A stretch of 64,000 nt of DNA, taken from positions 274,177 through 338,176 of the forward strand of contig CYUH01000013.1 in the NCBI GenBank assembly GCA_001403755.1. Reading direction: 5' to 3'. The translations under genes were made by a program, and so were the position numbers. The notes beneath the pieces are model-generated. The model was not told where the DNA came from and did not search any database. It saw only the letters and a program-made list of their open reading frames with translations. Below are positions 8,279 through 16,772 of this stretch, piece by piece (positions within the stretch are counted from its first letter, which is position 1; each line of letters opens with the position of its first letter). The DNA is from Chryseobacterium senegalense (GTDB lineage: Bacteria > Bacteroidota > Bacteroidia > Flavobacteriales > Weeksellaceae).

Positions 8279-8802
8279 TCTAAAGGAACATCGGCCTCCC
8301 AAATATCATCGATCATTTCATCAGGATTAAAAAAATTAACACCGATTTTTTGAGCATTTGAATTTATTTTTTCGAAAAGAGAATCATAAAATCCTTTTCC
8401 ATATCCTACTCTATTTCCTTGCTTATCACAATACAATAACGGAGTAATCACTAAATCAAAATCGTCCTCGCCAGAATCTTGGTCGATTTCCGGTTCCGGA
8501 ATTCCCCAATTGTTTTTTATAAAATTGGTTTTAGCATTAATTTCAACAGAAATCAATTTTTCATCAACCATTTTTGGAACGAAAACTTTGATTTCCCGTC
8601 TCAGCAATTCCTCAATAAAATTTTGTGTATCAACCTCCTTTTTACTCAGAATCGGTAAAAAGCAATGAACTTTTTGATTTTCTTTTATAGTGAAATACTG
8701 AAAAAGATTGTTAAAAATAAGTTCAGAAAGCAGCAAAACCTCATCCGGAGATAAGGTTTTACGTTTCTCTGTGTATTTTTTTCTAATCTCTTTTTTTGTC
8801 AT
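8215..8802 (-). CDS. fau: 5-formyltetrahydrofolate cyclo-ligase
   Basis: 195 residues. It converts 5-formyl-THF to 5,10-methenyl-THF with ATP. The N-terminal KKEIRKKYTEKRKTLSPDEV and the C-terminal glycine-rich signature GNRVGYGKGFYDSLF (about residues 131-145) are typical of the 5-FTHF cyclo-ligase family. The length is normal. It starts 5 nt after trhO on the same strand and is probably transcribed with it. Confidence 0.93.
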   Translation of the reverse strand: MTKKEIRKKYTEKRKTLSPDEVLLLSELIFNNLFQYFTIKENQKVHCFLPILSKKEVDTQNFIEELLRREIKVFVPKMVDEKLISVEINAKTNFIKNNWGIPEPEIDQDSGEDDFDLVITPLLYCDKQGNRVGYGKGFYDSLFEKINSNAQKIGVNFFNPDEMIDDIWEADVPLDYLVTPTAVLSFGDGKSKSTK

Positions 8803-8807
8803 TTTAA

Positions 8808-10160
8808 TTAAGACAAAATTTTAAATAATTTGTCTGACAAACGAATTCTAAAAGGAACTGGGAAAGTAATTTGATCACCTTTTTTGGCAGACTGATTAGG
8901 TTCTCCGTTCACGAAAATTTCCGTAATGATCAACTCCTTTTCTCCTGTTGTCGGACCAGATATAAGCACCTTATCTCCTATTAACAATTCATTTTCCAAT
9001 AAAAACTGTGCAATTTTGGATTTGGAGTAATAATGCTCCGCCTTTCCAATCAATGTTTTTTTGATGGCAATTTTTTGGTGAATATTTTTGGTCTCCACTT
9101 TCGCTAACGGCTTTTGTGGTAATTCTCCGGATCTCTTGAATTTTAGCGCTTCCGATTTTCCTTTCTTGAAAATTTTGTTTCCAACCTGTAAACCTTTTCT
9201 CAGTTTAGCTTGTTCTTCCAACGGTAAATGAATAACTTCTAAACACTCTGTCGAACAGCAGTTTTCCATCGCAGCTTTACATTCATCACACTGAATGAAT
9301 AACAAATGACACGCATCATTATAACAATTGGTGTGGTTATCACAAGGTTTTCCACATTGGTGACACTGTGAAACGATATCGTCGGTAATTCTTTCCCCTA
9401 AACGGTGATCAAAAACGAAATTTTTCCCAATAAACTTGCTTTCAATGTTTTCTTCTTTGATTTGACGGGCATATTCGATAATACCTCCTTCCAACTGGAA
9501 AACATTTTTAAAACCTTGATGTTTGAAATAAGCACTCGCTTTTTCGCAACGGATACCACCGGTACAATACATCAATAGGTTTTTATCCTCCTTAAATTCC
9601 TGAAGTTGCTCATTGATGATTGGTAAACTTTCTCTAAAAGTTTCTACATCCGGAGTTATTGCACCTTGAAAATGGCCAACTTCACTTTCATAATGATTTC
9701 TAAAATCAACGACAATGGTATTTGGATCTTCAAGCAAAGTATTGAATTCGCGAGCTTTCAGATGGACTCCCTTATTGGTAACATCGAAAGTTTCATCATT
9801 TAAACCATCGGCAACAATTTTATTTCTAACTTTTATGGTAAGTTTTAAAAATGAATGATTGTCTTGTTCTACAGCAACATTTAAGCGGATACCTTTCATG
9901 AAGTCATAAACCTCCAATGTATCGCGGAAAGCATCAAAATTATCCGCAGGAACACTCATCTGAGCATTAATTCCTTCGTGAGCGACATAAATTCGGCCCA
10001 AAGCATCGAGTGCATTCCAGGCTATAAATAATTCGTCGCGAAATTGTTTTGGATTTTCGATTTTGGCGTACGCATAGAAAGACAAAGTAAGTCGTTGCTT
10101 ACCGGCTTCATCAATAAGTTGAGCTCTTTCTTCTGCGCTTAAAGTGTTGTACAGTTGCAT
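8808..10160 (-). CDS. trhO: tRNA uridine(34) hydroxylase, rhodanese-like
   Basis: 450 residues. It has the YceA/TrhO layout: an N-terminal acylphosphatase-like domain, a rhodanese domain (about residues 130-240) with active-site MYCTGGIRCEKA, and a cysteine-rich zinc-binding C-terminal part (CHQCGKPC, CNDAC-like and CDECKAAMENCC pairs, about 275-320). TrhO makes 5-hydroxyuridine at the wobble position of tRNAs. About 120 extra residues follow the zinc region, making it longer than the E. coli protein (about 350); their role is unknown. A consensus promoter lies just upstream and fau follows in the same unit. Confidence 0.9.
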   Translation of the reverse strand: MQLYNTLSAEERAQLIDEAGKQRLTLSFYAYAKIENPKQFRDELFIAWNALDALGRIYVAHEGINAQMSVPADNFDAFRDTLEVYDFMKGIRLNVAVEQDNHSFLKLTIKVRNKIVADGLNDETFDVTNKGVHLKAREFNTLLEDPNTIVVDFRNHYESEVGHFQGAITPDVETFRESLPIINEQLQEFKEDKNLLMYCTGGIRCEKASAYFKHQGFKNVFQLEGGIIEYARQIKEENIESKFIGKNFVFDHRLGERITDDIVSQCHQCGKPCDNHTNCYNDACHLLFIQCDECKAAMENCCSTECLEVIHLPLEEQAKLRKGLQVGNKIFKKGKSEALKFKRSGELPQKPLAKVETKNIHQKIAIKKTLIGKAEHYYSKSKIAQFLLENELLIGDKVLISGPTTGEKELIITEIFVNGEPNQSAKKGDQITFPVPFRIRLSDKLFKILS

Positions 10161-10194
10161 GCTATAAACGTTTTAAGTGAGAATAATAATTTTG

Positions 10195-10224
10195 CAAAGA
10201 TAAGAATTCCAAAGTTAGGGCAAA
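10195..10224 (-). promoter_or_regulatory. Promoter of trhO-fau
   Basis: On the minus strand TTTG (10224-10221), 18 nt, then TATCTTTG (10202-10195): both boxes match the Bacteroidota consensus. Confidence 0.75.
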
Positions 10225-10252
10225 AATGAAATTCCTATCATGTTTTAATATT

Positions 10253-11416
10253 TTAAAATTCGCTGTAAATATATTTTAAAATATGGCGATCCAAATCGGT
10301 GAAAGTTACTTTCCGTCTAGCCATCGCCAATTCGGCAACTTCGTACGCTTTTTCTAATTTAAATTTTTCATCGCCTTTCATTCCTCCCCAAGAAAAGTTT
10401 TCGATCAGGTTCGGCGGAAATCCGCTTTTGAAAATATTAGCGGCAACACCAACAACAGTTCCTGTATTAAACTGTGTATTAATCGCACTTTTAGAATGAT
10501 CGCCCATAATTAATCCGGCAAATTGTAAGCCGGTGTTGGCGAATCTTTTGGTTCTGTAATTCCAAAGTTTTACCTCAGCGTAATTATTTTTTAAATTGGA
10601 GGAATTCGTATCTGCACCCAGATTACACCATTCACCAATGACTGAATTACCTACAAATCCATCGTGACCTTTATTGGAATATCCGAAAATCACGATGTTA
10701 TTCACTTCGCCCCCTACTTTACAATGAGGACCGATGGTTGTAGCACCATAAATTTTCGCACCCAAATTAAATTTGGAATCATCGCAAAGTGCGATTGGAC
10801 CTCTCAGATTACAACCTTCCATCACTTCGGCATTTTTACCAATATAGATTTTTCCGGTTTTGGTATTTAAAGTTGAAAATTCAACATTGGCGCCTTTTTC
10901 AATGAACAAATCGTTAGCATCACCTAGAAAACCATTGGTCGCGGAAAGTTCCTCTGAAACTCTACCTTTCGTCAGCAACTCAAAATCGAAATCGATGGCT
11001 CTTTCATTGAATGAAAATAAATCCGTTGGCTGCTTGAACATGAGAACACCTTCATGGATATCTGTCATCTTCTCGATTTGATTTAAAGAAAATTTTTCCA
11101 TATTGATTCTTGCCACCAATAGTTCGTTTTCATAAACCAAAGCCTCACCCAATTTTAAATCTTTAATCTGCTGCAAAACCTCATCACTTGGAAGAAAATT
11201 GGATACGATGAATATACTTTCTGCTTCTTCGGGCTTCTTGAATTTTTCTTGCAAATAATCTTCAGTGATATAGGAAACCTCATCGATCTGTAATAATTTC
11301 TGCCACCTTTCTGCAAAAGTGAGGATTCCGCAACGCATTTCTGCAACAGGTCTTGTGAAAGTAAGCGGTAAAAAATCTTCCCAAAATTGGGCGTCGGAAA
11401 AAACAAGTTGGGCCAT
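10253..11416 (-). CDS. GlmU-like putative sugar nucleotidyltransferase
   Basis: 387 residues. Start MAQLVFSDAQFWEDFLPLTFTRPVAEMRCGI matches the Bacteroidota GlmU-like family in which an N-terminal nucleotidyltransferase-like domain precedes a left-handed beta-helix. Hexapeptide repeats are visible from about residue 190 to 310 (for example IYIGKNAEVMEGCNLRGPI and CKVGGEVNNIVIFGYSNKGH). In GlmU the beta-helix half acetylates glucosamine-1-phosphate and the other half uridylylates it. Whether both activities remain here is not evident; the canonical N-terminal G-x-G-T-R-M loop is not seen. It is probably involved in UDP-GlcNAc or related sugar synthesis. Confidence 0.8.
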   Translation of the reverse strand: MAQLVFSDAQFWEDFLPLTFTRPVAEMRCGILTFAERWQKLLQIDEVSYITEDYLQEKFKKPEEAESIFIVSNFLPSDEVLQQIKDLKLGEALVYENELLVARINMEKFSLNQIEKMTDIHEGVLMFKQPTDLFSFNERAIDFDFELLTKGRVSEELSATNGFLGDANDLFIEKGANVEFSTLNTKTGKIYIGKNAEVMEGCNLRGPIALCDDSKFNLGAKIYGATTIGPHCKVGGEVNNIVIFGYSNKGHDGFVGNSVIGEWCNLGADTNSSNLKNNYAEVKLWNYRTKRFANTGLQFAGLIMGDHSKSAINTQFNTGTVVGVAANIFKSGFPPNLIENFSWGGMKGDEKFKLEKAYEVAELAMARRKVTFTDLDRHILKYIYSEF

Positions 11417-11470
11417 CTAGTAACAAAATTTTTGATGAAACGATTAAACAATAAAGTCCAAAATTACAAC

Positions 11471-11500
11471 AAAAAAAGCCTTTCAGAAACCTGAAAGACT
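11471..11500 (-). terminator. Intrinsic terminator after rpmE2
   Basis: CTTTCAG (11480-11486) and CTGAAAG (11491-11497) form a hairpin; on the minus strand it runs into GC and a T tract. Confidence 0.75.
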
Positions 11501-11525
11501 TTAATATTGGTAAAAACCTCTAAAA

Positions 11526-11777
11526 TTATTTAGAGAATTTTTTGTATTTGTTCATAAATTTATCAACTCTACCTGCAGTATCAACCAATTTCACTTTACC
11601 AGTGTAAAAAGGGTGAGAAGTTGAAGAGATTTCCATTTTGATTAATGGGTAAGTTTCTCCTTCATATTCAATAGTATCTTTGGTATCTGCTGTAGATTTG
11701 CAAAGAAACATCTCGTCGTTACTCATGTCTTTGAAAACAACAAGTCTATAATTTTCCGGGTGGATTCCGTTTTTCAT
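11526..11777 (-). CDS. rpmE2: 50S ribosomal protein L31, type B
   Basis: 83 residues, starting [21 protein letters not shown] and containing [20 protein letters not shown]. This is the cysteine-free (C-minus) type B form of L31, which does not bind zinc and is longer than type A. It has its own consensus promoter (11851-11881) and its own terminator. Confidence 0.95.
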   Translation of the reverse strand: MKNGIHPENYRLVVFKDMSNDEMFLCKSTADTKDTIEYEGETYPLIKMEISSTSHPFYTGKVKLVDTAGRVDKFMNKYKKFSK

Positions 11778-11850
11778 AATAAAAATTTTAATAAATTAAA
11801 GTTTTGCTTCAGAAATAGTAATGGATATTCCTCTGCTAATTTTTAGACCG

Positions 11851-11881
11851 CAAAAGTACAATTATTTTTTTAATTTGCAAA
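11851..11881 (-). promoter_or_regulatory. Promoter of rpmE2
   Basis: TTTG (11881-11878), 19 nt, then TACTTTTG (11858-11851) on the minus strand. The leader to the ATG at 11777 is about 70 nt. Confidence 0.8.
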
Positions 11882-11960
11882 TACTCAGTTTGATAATTTT
11901 TAAATTTTTCGGTTCAACAATTTTAATTAAATTTGAAAACTATATCTATTTCCCAATTCA

Positions 11961-13343
11961 ATGAATAAAGTAAAATTCATATTCGCAATCTCTTTCTGGT
12001 TTCTTTTAACAGCTGTTGCTTGTAACAGGGACGATATCAATTTTGAAAGTCCTTCGCAATTGCTTCGTTTTTCTGCCGATACCGTTTTTTGCGATACCGT
12101 TTACAACCAAGTTCGATCCGAGACTTATGCGGTGAAGATCTACAATACCGAAGATAAAGATGTGATGATTCCTAAAATTTCCTTGGAGAACGGATCTTCT
12201 TCTTTATATAGAATCAATGTTGACGGAAAAGCGGGAACTGACTTCACGAATGTTCCACTTAGAAAAAACGACAGTCTTTATATATTTGTTGAAATTGCGC
12301 CAATAGCAAACGCTCCTGAAGCGATTGCCGAGGATCGAATTACTTTCCAAACGCCGGCCGGAAACCAGCACGTTACTTTGTTTTCAGTGGTTCAAGATGC
12401 CGAATTTTTCATCCAAACGGATAGCAACCCAAATGTTTTGGCCGAAAACACCAACTGGACCAACGAAAAAGCAAAAATAATTTTCGGCGATCTTACTCTC
12501 GAAGCCGGAAAAACATTGAATATTCAGAAGGGAACAAAAGTGTACTTCCATAAAAATAGCGCCTTGAAAATTTCTAGAAATGCCACACTAAATGTTGCAG
12601 GCGATCTAAACGAAGAAGTAACCTTCCGAGGAGATAGAAACGACGCCAGATACGATACCATCCCTAAAAATTGGAACGGAATTTCTTTTGACATCGGAGC
12701 CAAATTGGAAATGAATTATGCTAAAATTTTCGGCGGAACGCGAGGCTTGGAAATGACCGAAACGCAAGCCAATATTAAAAATACAATCATTCATACTCAC
12801 CAGGAATATGGAATTTTCGCGGTGAATTCCACCATAAATGCATCCAACCTAGTAATGAATAATTGTGGAGAAGCAGATTTGGGAATTTTCAAGGGTGGTA
12901 ATTACAATATCGCACATTCGACCTTGGCAAATTACTGGGATTTCAATTCCGCCTTACCAGGATTAGGAATCTACGCAACAAACGAGTATCAGAATGGAAC
13001 TGCCTTAGAAAATGGACCATTAACCTTAAAAATCAACAATTCCATCATTTACGGAAATGCTGAAAACATGGTGGAATTGAAACAAACTTCCGGACAAATA
13101 TTCACAACGGAATTCAATTATTCTTTATTAAAATATGGTCCAAACGCAAATTATTTGACTTCAAATTCCATTAAAAATGACGATCCTAAATTCGTGAATT
13201 ATTTTACTCAAAAATTAAACTTAAGGGTAAAAGATGATTCCCCAGCGAAAGGTAAAGGAAACCAAGCAGTAGCGGCTATCTTCCCGTTGGATATTGTAAA
13301 AAACACTCGAACATCTTCCCCAACCATAGGCGCTTATCAATAA
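11961..13343 (+). CDS. Parallel beta-helix lipoprotein, unknown function
   Basis: 460 residues. A lipoprotein signal ends in LLTAVACNRDD (Cys near residue 21). About residues 30-150 look like a beta-sandwich (DKDVMIPKISLENGSS). Residues about 165-430 contain repeated short strands with Asn ladders (LNIQKGTKVYFHKNSALKIS, MNYAKIFGGTRGLEMTETQA, LKINNSIIYGN) typical of right-handed parallel beta-helix proteins, with the Ala/Gly-rich end SSPTIGAYQ. Such proteins bind or cleave polysaccharides, but no catalytic residues can be assigned. TAAATTTG at 11928-11935 is a likely -7 box. MazG-like and aroA genes follow closely, giving a run of four genes. Confidence 0.8.
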   Translation: MNKVKFIFAISFWFLLTAVACNRDDINFESPSQLLRFSADTVFCDTVYNQVRSETYAVKIYNTEDKDVMIPKISLENGSSSLYRINVDGKAGTDFTNVPLRKNDSLYIFVEIAPIANAPEAIAEDRITFQTPAGNQHVTLFSVVQDAEFFIQTDSNPNVLAENTNWTNEKAKIIFGDLTLEAGKTLNIQKGTKVYFHKNSALKISRNATLNVAGDLNEEVTFRGDRNDARYDTIPKNWNGISFDIGAKLEMNYAKIFGGTRGLEMTETQANIKNTIIHTHQEYGIFAVNSTINASNLVMNNCGEADLGIFKGGNYNIAHSTLANYWDFNSALPGLGIYATNEYQNGTALENGPLTLKINNSIIYGNAENMVELKQTSGQIFTTEFNYSLLKYGPNANYLTSNSIKNDDPKFVNYFTQKLNLRVKDDSPAKGKGNQAVAAIFPLDIVKNTRTSSPTIGAYQ

Positions 13344-13347
13344 AATT

Positions 13348-13674
13348 ATGGAAATTACCAAGCTCCAAAAGGAAGTCGATGATTGGATAAAAACCATCGG
13401 TGTCCGCTATTTCAACGAGCTCACGAATATGGCGATGCTCACCGAAGAAGTTGGCGAAGTGGCCAGAATTATCGCAAGAAGATACGGTGAACAAAGCGAA
13501 AAGGAGAGCGACAAGACAAAAGATTTGGGCGAAGAACTTGCCGATGTTTTATTTGTAACTTTATGTTTGGCGAACCAAACCGGAACGGATTTACAAGCTG
13601 CTTTTGATAAAAAAATGAAAGTAAAAACAGAAAGAGACGCCGATCGACACCAAAATAATAAAAAACTGAAATAA
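13348..13674 (+). CDS. MazG-like nucleotide pyrophosphohydrolase
   Basis: 108 residues. The all-alpha NTP-PPase pattern is clear: MLTEEVGEVARIIARRYG (EExxE-type, about residues 30-47) and LGEELADVLFVTLCLA (ExxD, about 62-77), which bind magnesium and the triphosphate. Members hydrolyse (d)NTPs to monophosphates and clean the nucleotide pool; the exact substrate is not evident. It starts 4 nt after the beta-helix gene and is followed 15 nt later by aroA. Confidence 0.88.
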   Translation: MEITKLQKEVDDWIKTIGVRYFNELTNMAMLTEEVGEVARIIARRYGEQSEKESDKTKDLGEELADVLFVTLCLANQTGTDLQAAFDKKMKVKTERDADRHQNNKKLK

Positions 13675-13689
13675 CCATTCACTTTCAAA

Positions 13690-14931
13690 ATGCTATTAAA
13701 AAACTCTAAATTAATAGGAAACCAAACGATAGAAATCAGCGGTTCGAAAAGTATTTCGAATCGCTTGTTGATTCTGCGTCAACTCTTCAACAATATCGAA
13801 ATCAAAAATCTCTCAAACTCTCAAGATACTCAATTGCTTGAAAAAGCTTTGAACAGCAATGCGGAAATCATCAACATTCATCATGCCGGAACAGCGATGC
13901 GCTTCCTTACTTCATATTTTTCCATTCAGGAAGGAAAAACGGTTGTTTTAACCGGTTCCCAAAGAATGAAACAAAGGCCAATACAATTTTTGGTGGATGC
14001 TTTAAGAGCATTAGGAGCCGAGATATCTTACCTTGAAAAAGAAGGTTTTCCTCCATTAAAAATAACAGGAAAAAAAATCGAGAAAAATACAGTGACCATT
14101 TCTGCCAATATTTCGAGCCAATTTATTTCCTCATTAATGCTGATCGGCGCAAAGTTGGAAAATGGTTTAGAAATAATTTTGGAGGGGAAAGTTACTTCCA
14201 AACCTTATTTGGAGATGACCTTAAAAATTCTCCGAACAGTAGGAATTGCAAATCATTGGGACGGAAATACCATCAAAATTGAGCCGATGGATTCGAATAA
14301 TCACCTCGAAAAACATCTGCAAAACATCCCATTTATTGTGGAAAGCGATTGGAGTTCGGCCTCTTATTTTTATTCTTTGGCAGCAATTTCCAGAGAAACC
14401 ATTAATTTAAAAAGCTTCAAACCTTATTCACTTCAAGGTGATTCAGCATTAAGAGAAATTTATTGGGACTTTTTTGGCGTAAATACGATTTCGGAAGGTG
14501 CTGAAGCGAAAATTTCCCTGCTTCCGGAACATTATTTCAATTTCCCCGACAAGATTATCTTAAATATGAACGATTGTCCGGATATTGCGCAAACGCTTTG
14601 TGTAACGGCGACCGCTCTGAAAATTCCGTTTGAAATCACCGGTTTGGAAACATTGAAAGTAAAAGAAACGGATCGCCTATTAGCATTGAAAAATGAATTA
14701 TTTAAGATAGGTTGTATTTCTGAAATTACGGATGATTCCATCGTTTCTTTAAAATTTTTTGAACCCAACGAGAATATTTCGATCGCAACCTACAACGATC
14801 ACAGGATGGCAATGAGTTTTGCTCCTTTTTGTTTGGTTAAAGAAATTAACATTGAAAATGAAGACGTCGTAGAAAAATCTTATCCCGATTTTTGGACAGA
14901 TTTGAAAAAAATTATTGAAACAAAAGCATAA
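13690..14931 (+). CDS. aroA: 3-phosphoshikimate 1-carboxyvinyltransferase (EPSP synthase)
   Basis: 413 residues. It transfers enolpyruvate from PEP to shikimate-3-phosphate in chorismate synthesis. The N-terminal substrate-binding motif GSKSISNRLLIL (about residues 17-28), GTAMRFLTSYFS (about 74-85), LTGSQRMKQRP (about 94-104) and C-terminal KVKETDRLLALKNEL and YNDHRMAMSFA are all present. The length is a little below the E. coli enzyme (427). aroQ, another step of the pathway, is at 36.7 kb. The SDR gene follows after 3 nt. Confidence 0.96.
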   Translation: MLLKNSKLIGNQTIEISGSKSISNRLLILRQLFNNIEIKNLSNSQDTQLLEKALNSNAEIINIHHAGTAMRFLTSYFSIQEGKTVVLTGSQRMKQRPIQFLVDALRALGAEISYLEKEGFPPLKITGKKIEKNTVTISANISSQFISSLMLIGAKLENGLEIILEGKVTSKPYLEMTLKILRTVGIANHWDGNTIKIEPMDSNNHLEKHLQNIPFIVESDWSSASYFYSLAAISRETINLKSFKPYSLQGDSALREIYWDFFGVNTISEGAEAKISLLPEHYFNFPDKIILNMNDCPDIAQTLCVTATALKIPFEITGLETLKVKETDRLLALKNELFKIGCISEITDDSIVSLKFFEPNENISIATYNDHRMAMSFAPFCLVKEINIENEDVVEKSYPDFWTDLKKIIETKA

Positions 14932-14934
14932 AAA

Positions 14935-15723
14935 ATGACGATTATCATCACAGGAACTTCCGCAGGTATTGGCTTGGCTTTGGCTGAATATTTTGGAAAA
15001 AATGGACATCAGGTTTACGGATTGAGTAGAAAAAATACCGAATCCGATTTCTTTAAAACAATTCCGACCGATATTACGGAGCACTCACAAATTGAAAATG
15101 CGATTGCAGAAATTTTAAAGAAAGAAAAAAGAATCGACCTGCTGATCAATAATGCGGGCATGGGAATGGTTGGCGCTGTGGAAGATTCTAAGAAAGAGGA
15201 AATTCTGAAGTTATTCAACCTCAATTTGGTAGGTGCAGTGCAAATGATGAGTGGAGTTTTACCAAAAATGCGTGAACAAAAAGCAGGACAAATCATCAAT
15301 ATTTCGAGTATTGGATCTGAAATGGGATTGCCTTTCCGCGGATTTTACTCGGCTTCAAAATCTGCTTTGGATAAAGTTACAGAAGCGATTCGCTACGAAG
15401 TTTCCCCATGGAATGTTGAAGTTTGTACCCTTCATTTGGGCGACATTAAAACAAAAATTGCCGAAAACCGAGTAAAAACAGAAGTTTCCGAACCATATAA
15501 AAAAACGTTTGAGAAAGTATATGCTTTAATGAACTCCCATGTGGACGATGGCAGCGAACCAGCTGAAGTTGCGGAATACATTGAGAAACTGCTGGAAAAA
15601 AAAACGTGGAAAGCACATTACTACTTCGGGAAATTCGGACAAAAAATCGGAGTTCCTTTGAAGTGGATTTTGCCACAGAATTTCTATGAAAACCTCATGA
15701 AAAAGTATAATAAAATGGATTGA
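14935..15723 (+). CDS. Short-chain dehydrogenase/reductase
   Basis: 262 residues, classical SDR. Cofactor motif TGTSAGIGLALAEYF (about residues 7-21), NNAGMGMVG (about 71-79), catalytic Ser (ISSIGSEMG), YSASKSALD giving the Y-x-x-x-K pair (about residues 139-143). The substrate is unknown. Its stop lies inside a bidirectional hairpin shared with the convergent metF. Confidence 0.92.
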   Translation: MTIIITGTSAGIGLALAEYFGKNGHQVYGLSRKNTESDFFKTIPTDITEHSQIENAIAEILKKEKRIDLLINNAGMGMVGAVEDSKKEEILKLFNLNLVGAVQMMSGVLPKMREQKAGQIINISSIGSEMGLPFRGFYSASKSALDKVTEAIRYEVSPWNVEVCTLHLGDIKTKIAENRVKTEVSEPYKKTFEKVYALMNSHVDDGSEPAEVAEYIEKLLEKKTWKAHYYFGKFGQKIGVPLKWILPQNFYENLMKKYNKMD

Positions 15724-15742
15724 TCCCGCATCAATCCATTTT
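15712..15742. terminator. Bidirectional terminator between the SDR gene and metF
   Basis: AAAATGGATTGAT (15712-15724) pairs with ATCAATCCATTTT (15730-15742) around CCCGC, with T-rich ends on both strands. It overlaps the SDR stop codon. Confidence 0.8.
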
Positions 15743-15756
15743 CCTTTTCCCTAAGA

Positions 15757-16713
15757 TTAAAATATTTCCTGTGCTATTTTCTTGATATTGTCACTTTTTC
15801 CCATCGAATAAAAATGCAAAACGGGAGCTCCAAAATCCACTAATTCTCTACATTGAGCAATCGCCCATTCGATGCCGATTTGTTTTACCGCTGTATTATC
15901 TTTTGCTTTTTCAACTTCAGAAATCAAATCTTCGGGCAAATCTATTTTGAAAACTTTCGGTAACATTTGCAGGTGACCTTTCGTAGCAATCGGCTTAATT
16001 CCAGGAATTATAGGAACATTAATCCCAATTTCCCGCGCCTGTTTTACAAAATCAATGAATTTTCTGTTGTCGAAAAACATTTGGGTGACAATATAATCTG
16101 CTCCTGCATCTATTTTTTGTTTCAGCCATTTCAGATCATAATTCAGCGAAGGCGCTTCTATATGTTTTTCGGGATAACCGGCAACTCCGATACAAAATTT
16201 ATTTTCCTCCGCGGATATTTTTTCGTCATGAAGGTATTTTCCTCGACCCAAATCATTCATCTGATGTACCAAATCCATCGCGTTCTTATGTCCCCCGACG
16301 GTCGGAACAAAATACTGGTCACCTTTCATCGCATCCCCACGCAAAGCCATTACATTATCGATGCCGAGGTACATACAATCTACTAAAAGATATTCGGTTT
16401 CTTCCTGAGAAAAACCACCACACAAAACATGCGGAACGGTATCAACATTATATTTATGCTGAATTGCGGCGCAAATTCCCAAAGTTCCCGGACGCATTCT
16501 GGTAATCCTTCTTTCCATCAAACCATTTCCTTTGTCCAGATAAATATATTCTTCCCGGGACGTTGTGACATCAATAAAAGGTGGTTTAAATTCCATCAAT
16601 GGATCGATGTTTTTATACAAATCTTCAATTCCGATACCTTTTTGTGGAGGAACTACTTCTAAAGAAAACAAAGTTTTCCCTTTGGCATTTTTTATATGGT
16701 CTGTAATTTTCAT
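15757..16713 (-). CDS. metF: Methylenetetrahydrofolate reductase
   Basis: 318 residues. It reduces 5,10-methylene-THF to 5-methyl-THF with FAD/NAD(P)H, supplying methyl groups to methionine synthase. It shows KTLFSLEVVPPQKG at the N-terminus, FIDVTTSREEY, NVMALRGDAMKGD (about residues 119-131) and YIVTQMFFDNRKFIDFV. It is the last gene of the minus-strand methionine cluster and lies 59 nt after metH. It is probably under the SAM-I riboswitch of the cluster if transcription continues that far. Confidence 0.95.
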   Translation of the reverse strand: MKITDHIKNAKGKTLFSLEVVPPQKGIGIEDLYKNIDPLMEFKPPFIDVTTSREEYIYLDKGNGLMERRITRMRPGTLGICAAIQHKYNVDTVPHVLCGGFSQEETEYLLVDCMYLGIDNVMALRGDAMKGDQYFVPTVGGHKNAMDLVHQMNDLGRGKYLHDEKISAEENKFCIGVAGYPEKHIEAPSLNYDLKWLKQKIDAGADYIVTQMFFDNRKFIDFVKQAREIGINVPIIPGIKPIATKGHLQMLPKVFKIDLPEDLISEVEKAKDNTAVKQIGIEWAIAQCRELVDFGAPVLHFYSMGKSDNIKKIAQEIF

Positions 16714-16772
16714 TTTTTATTTAAAGTTTTCTAACTTTTATCATTTAAACTGATGCACTTTTTTCTTTTAGT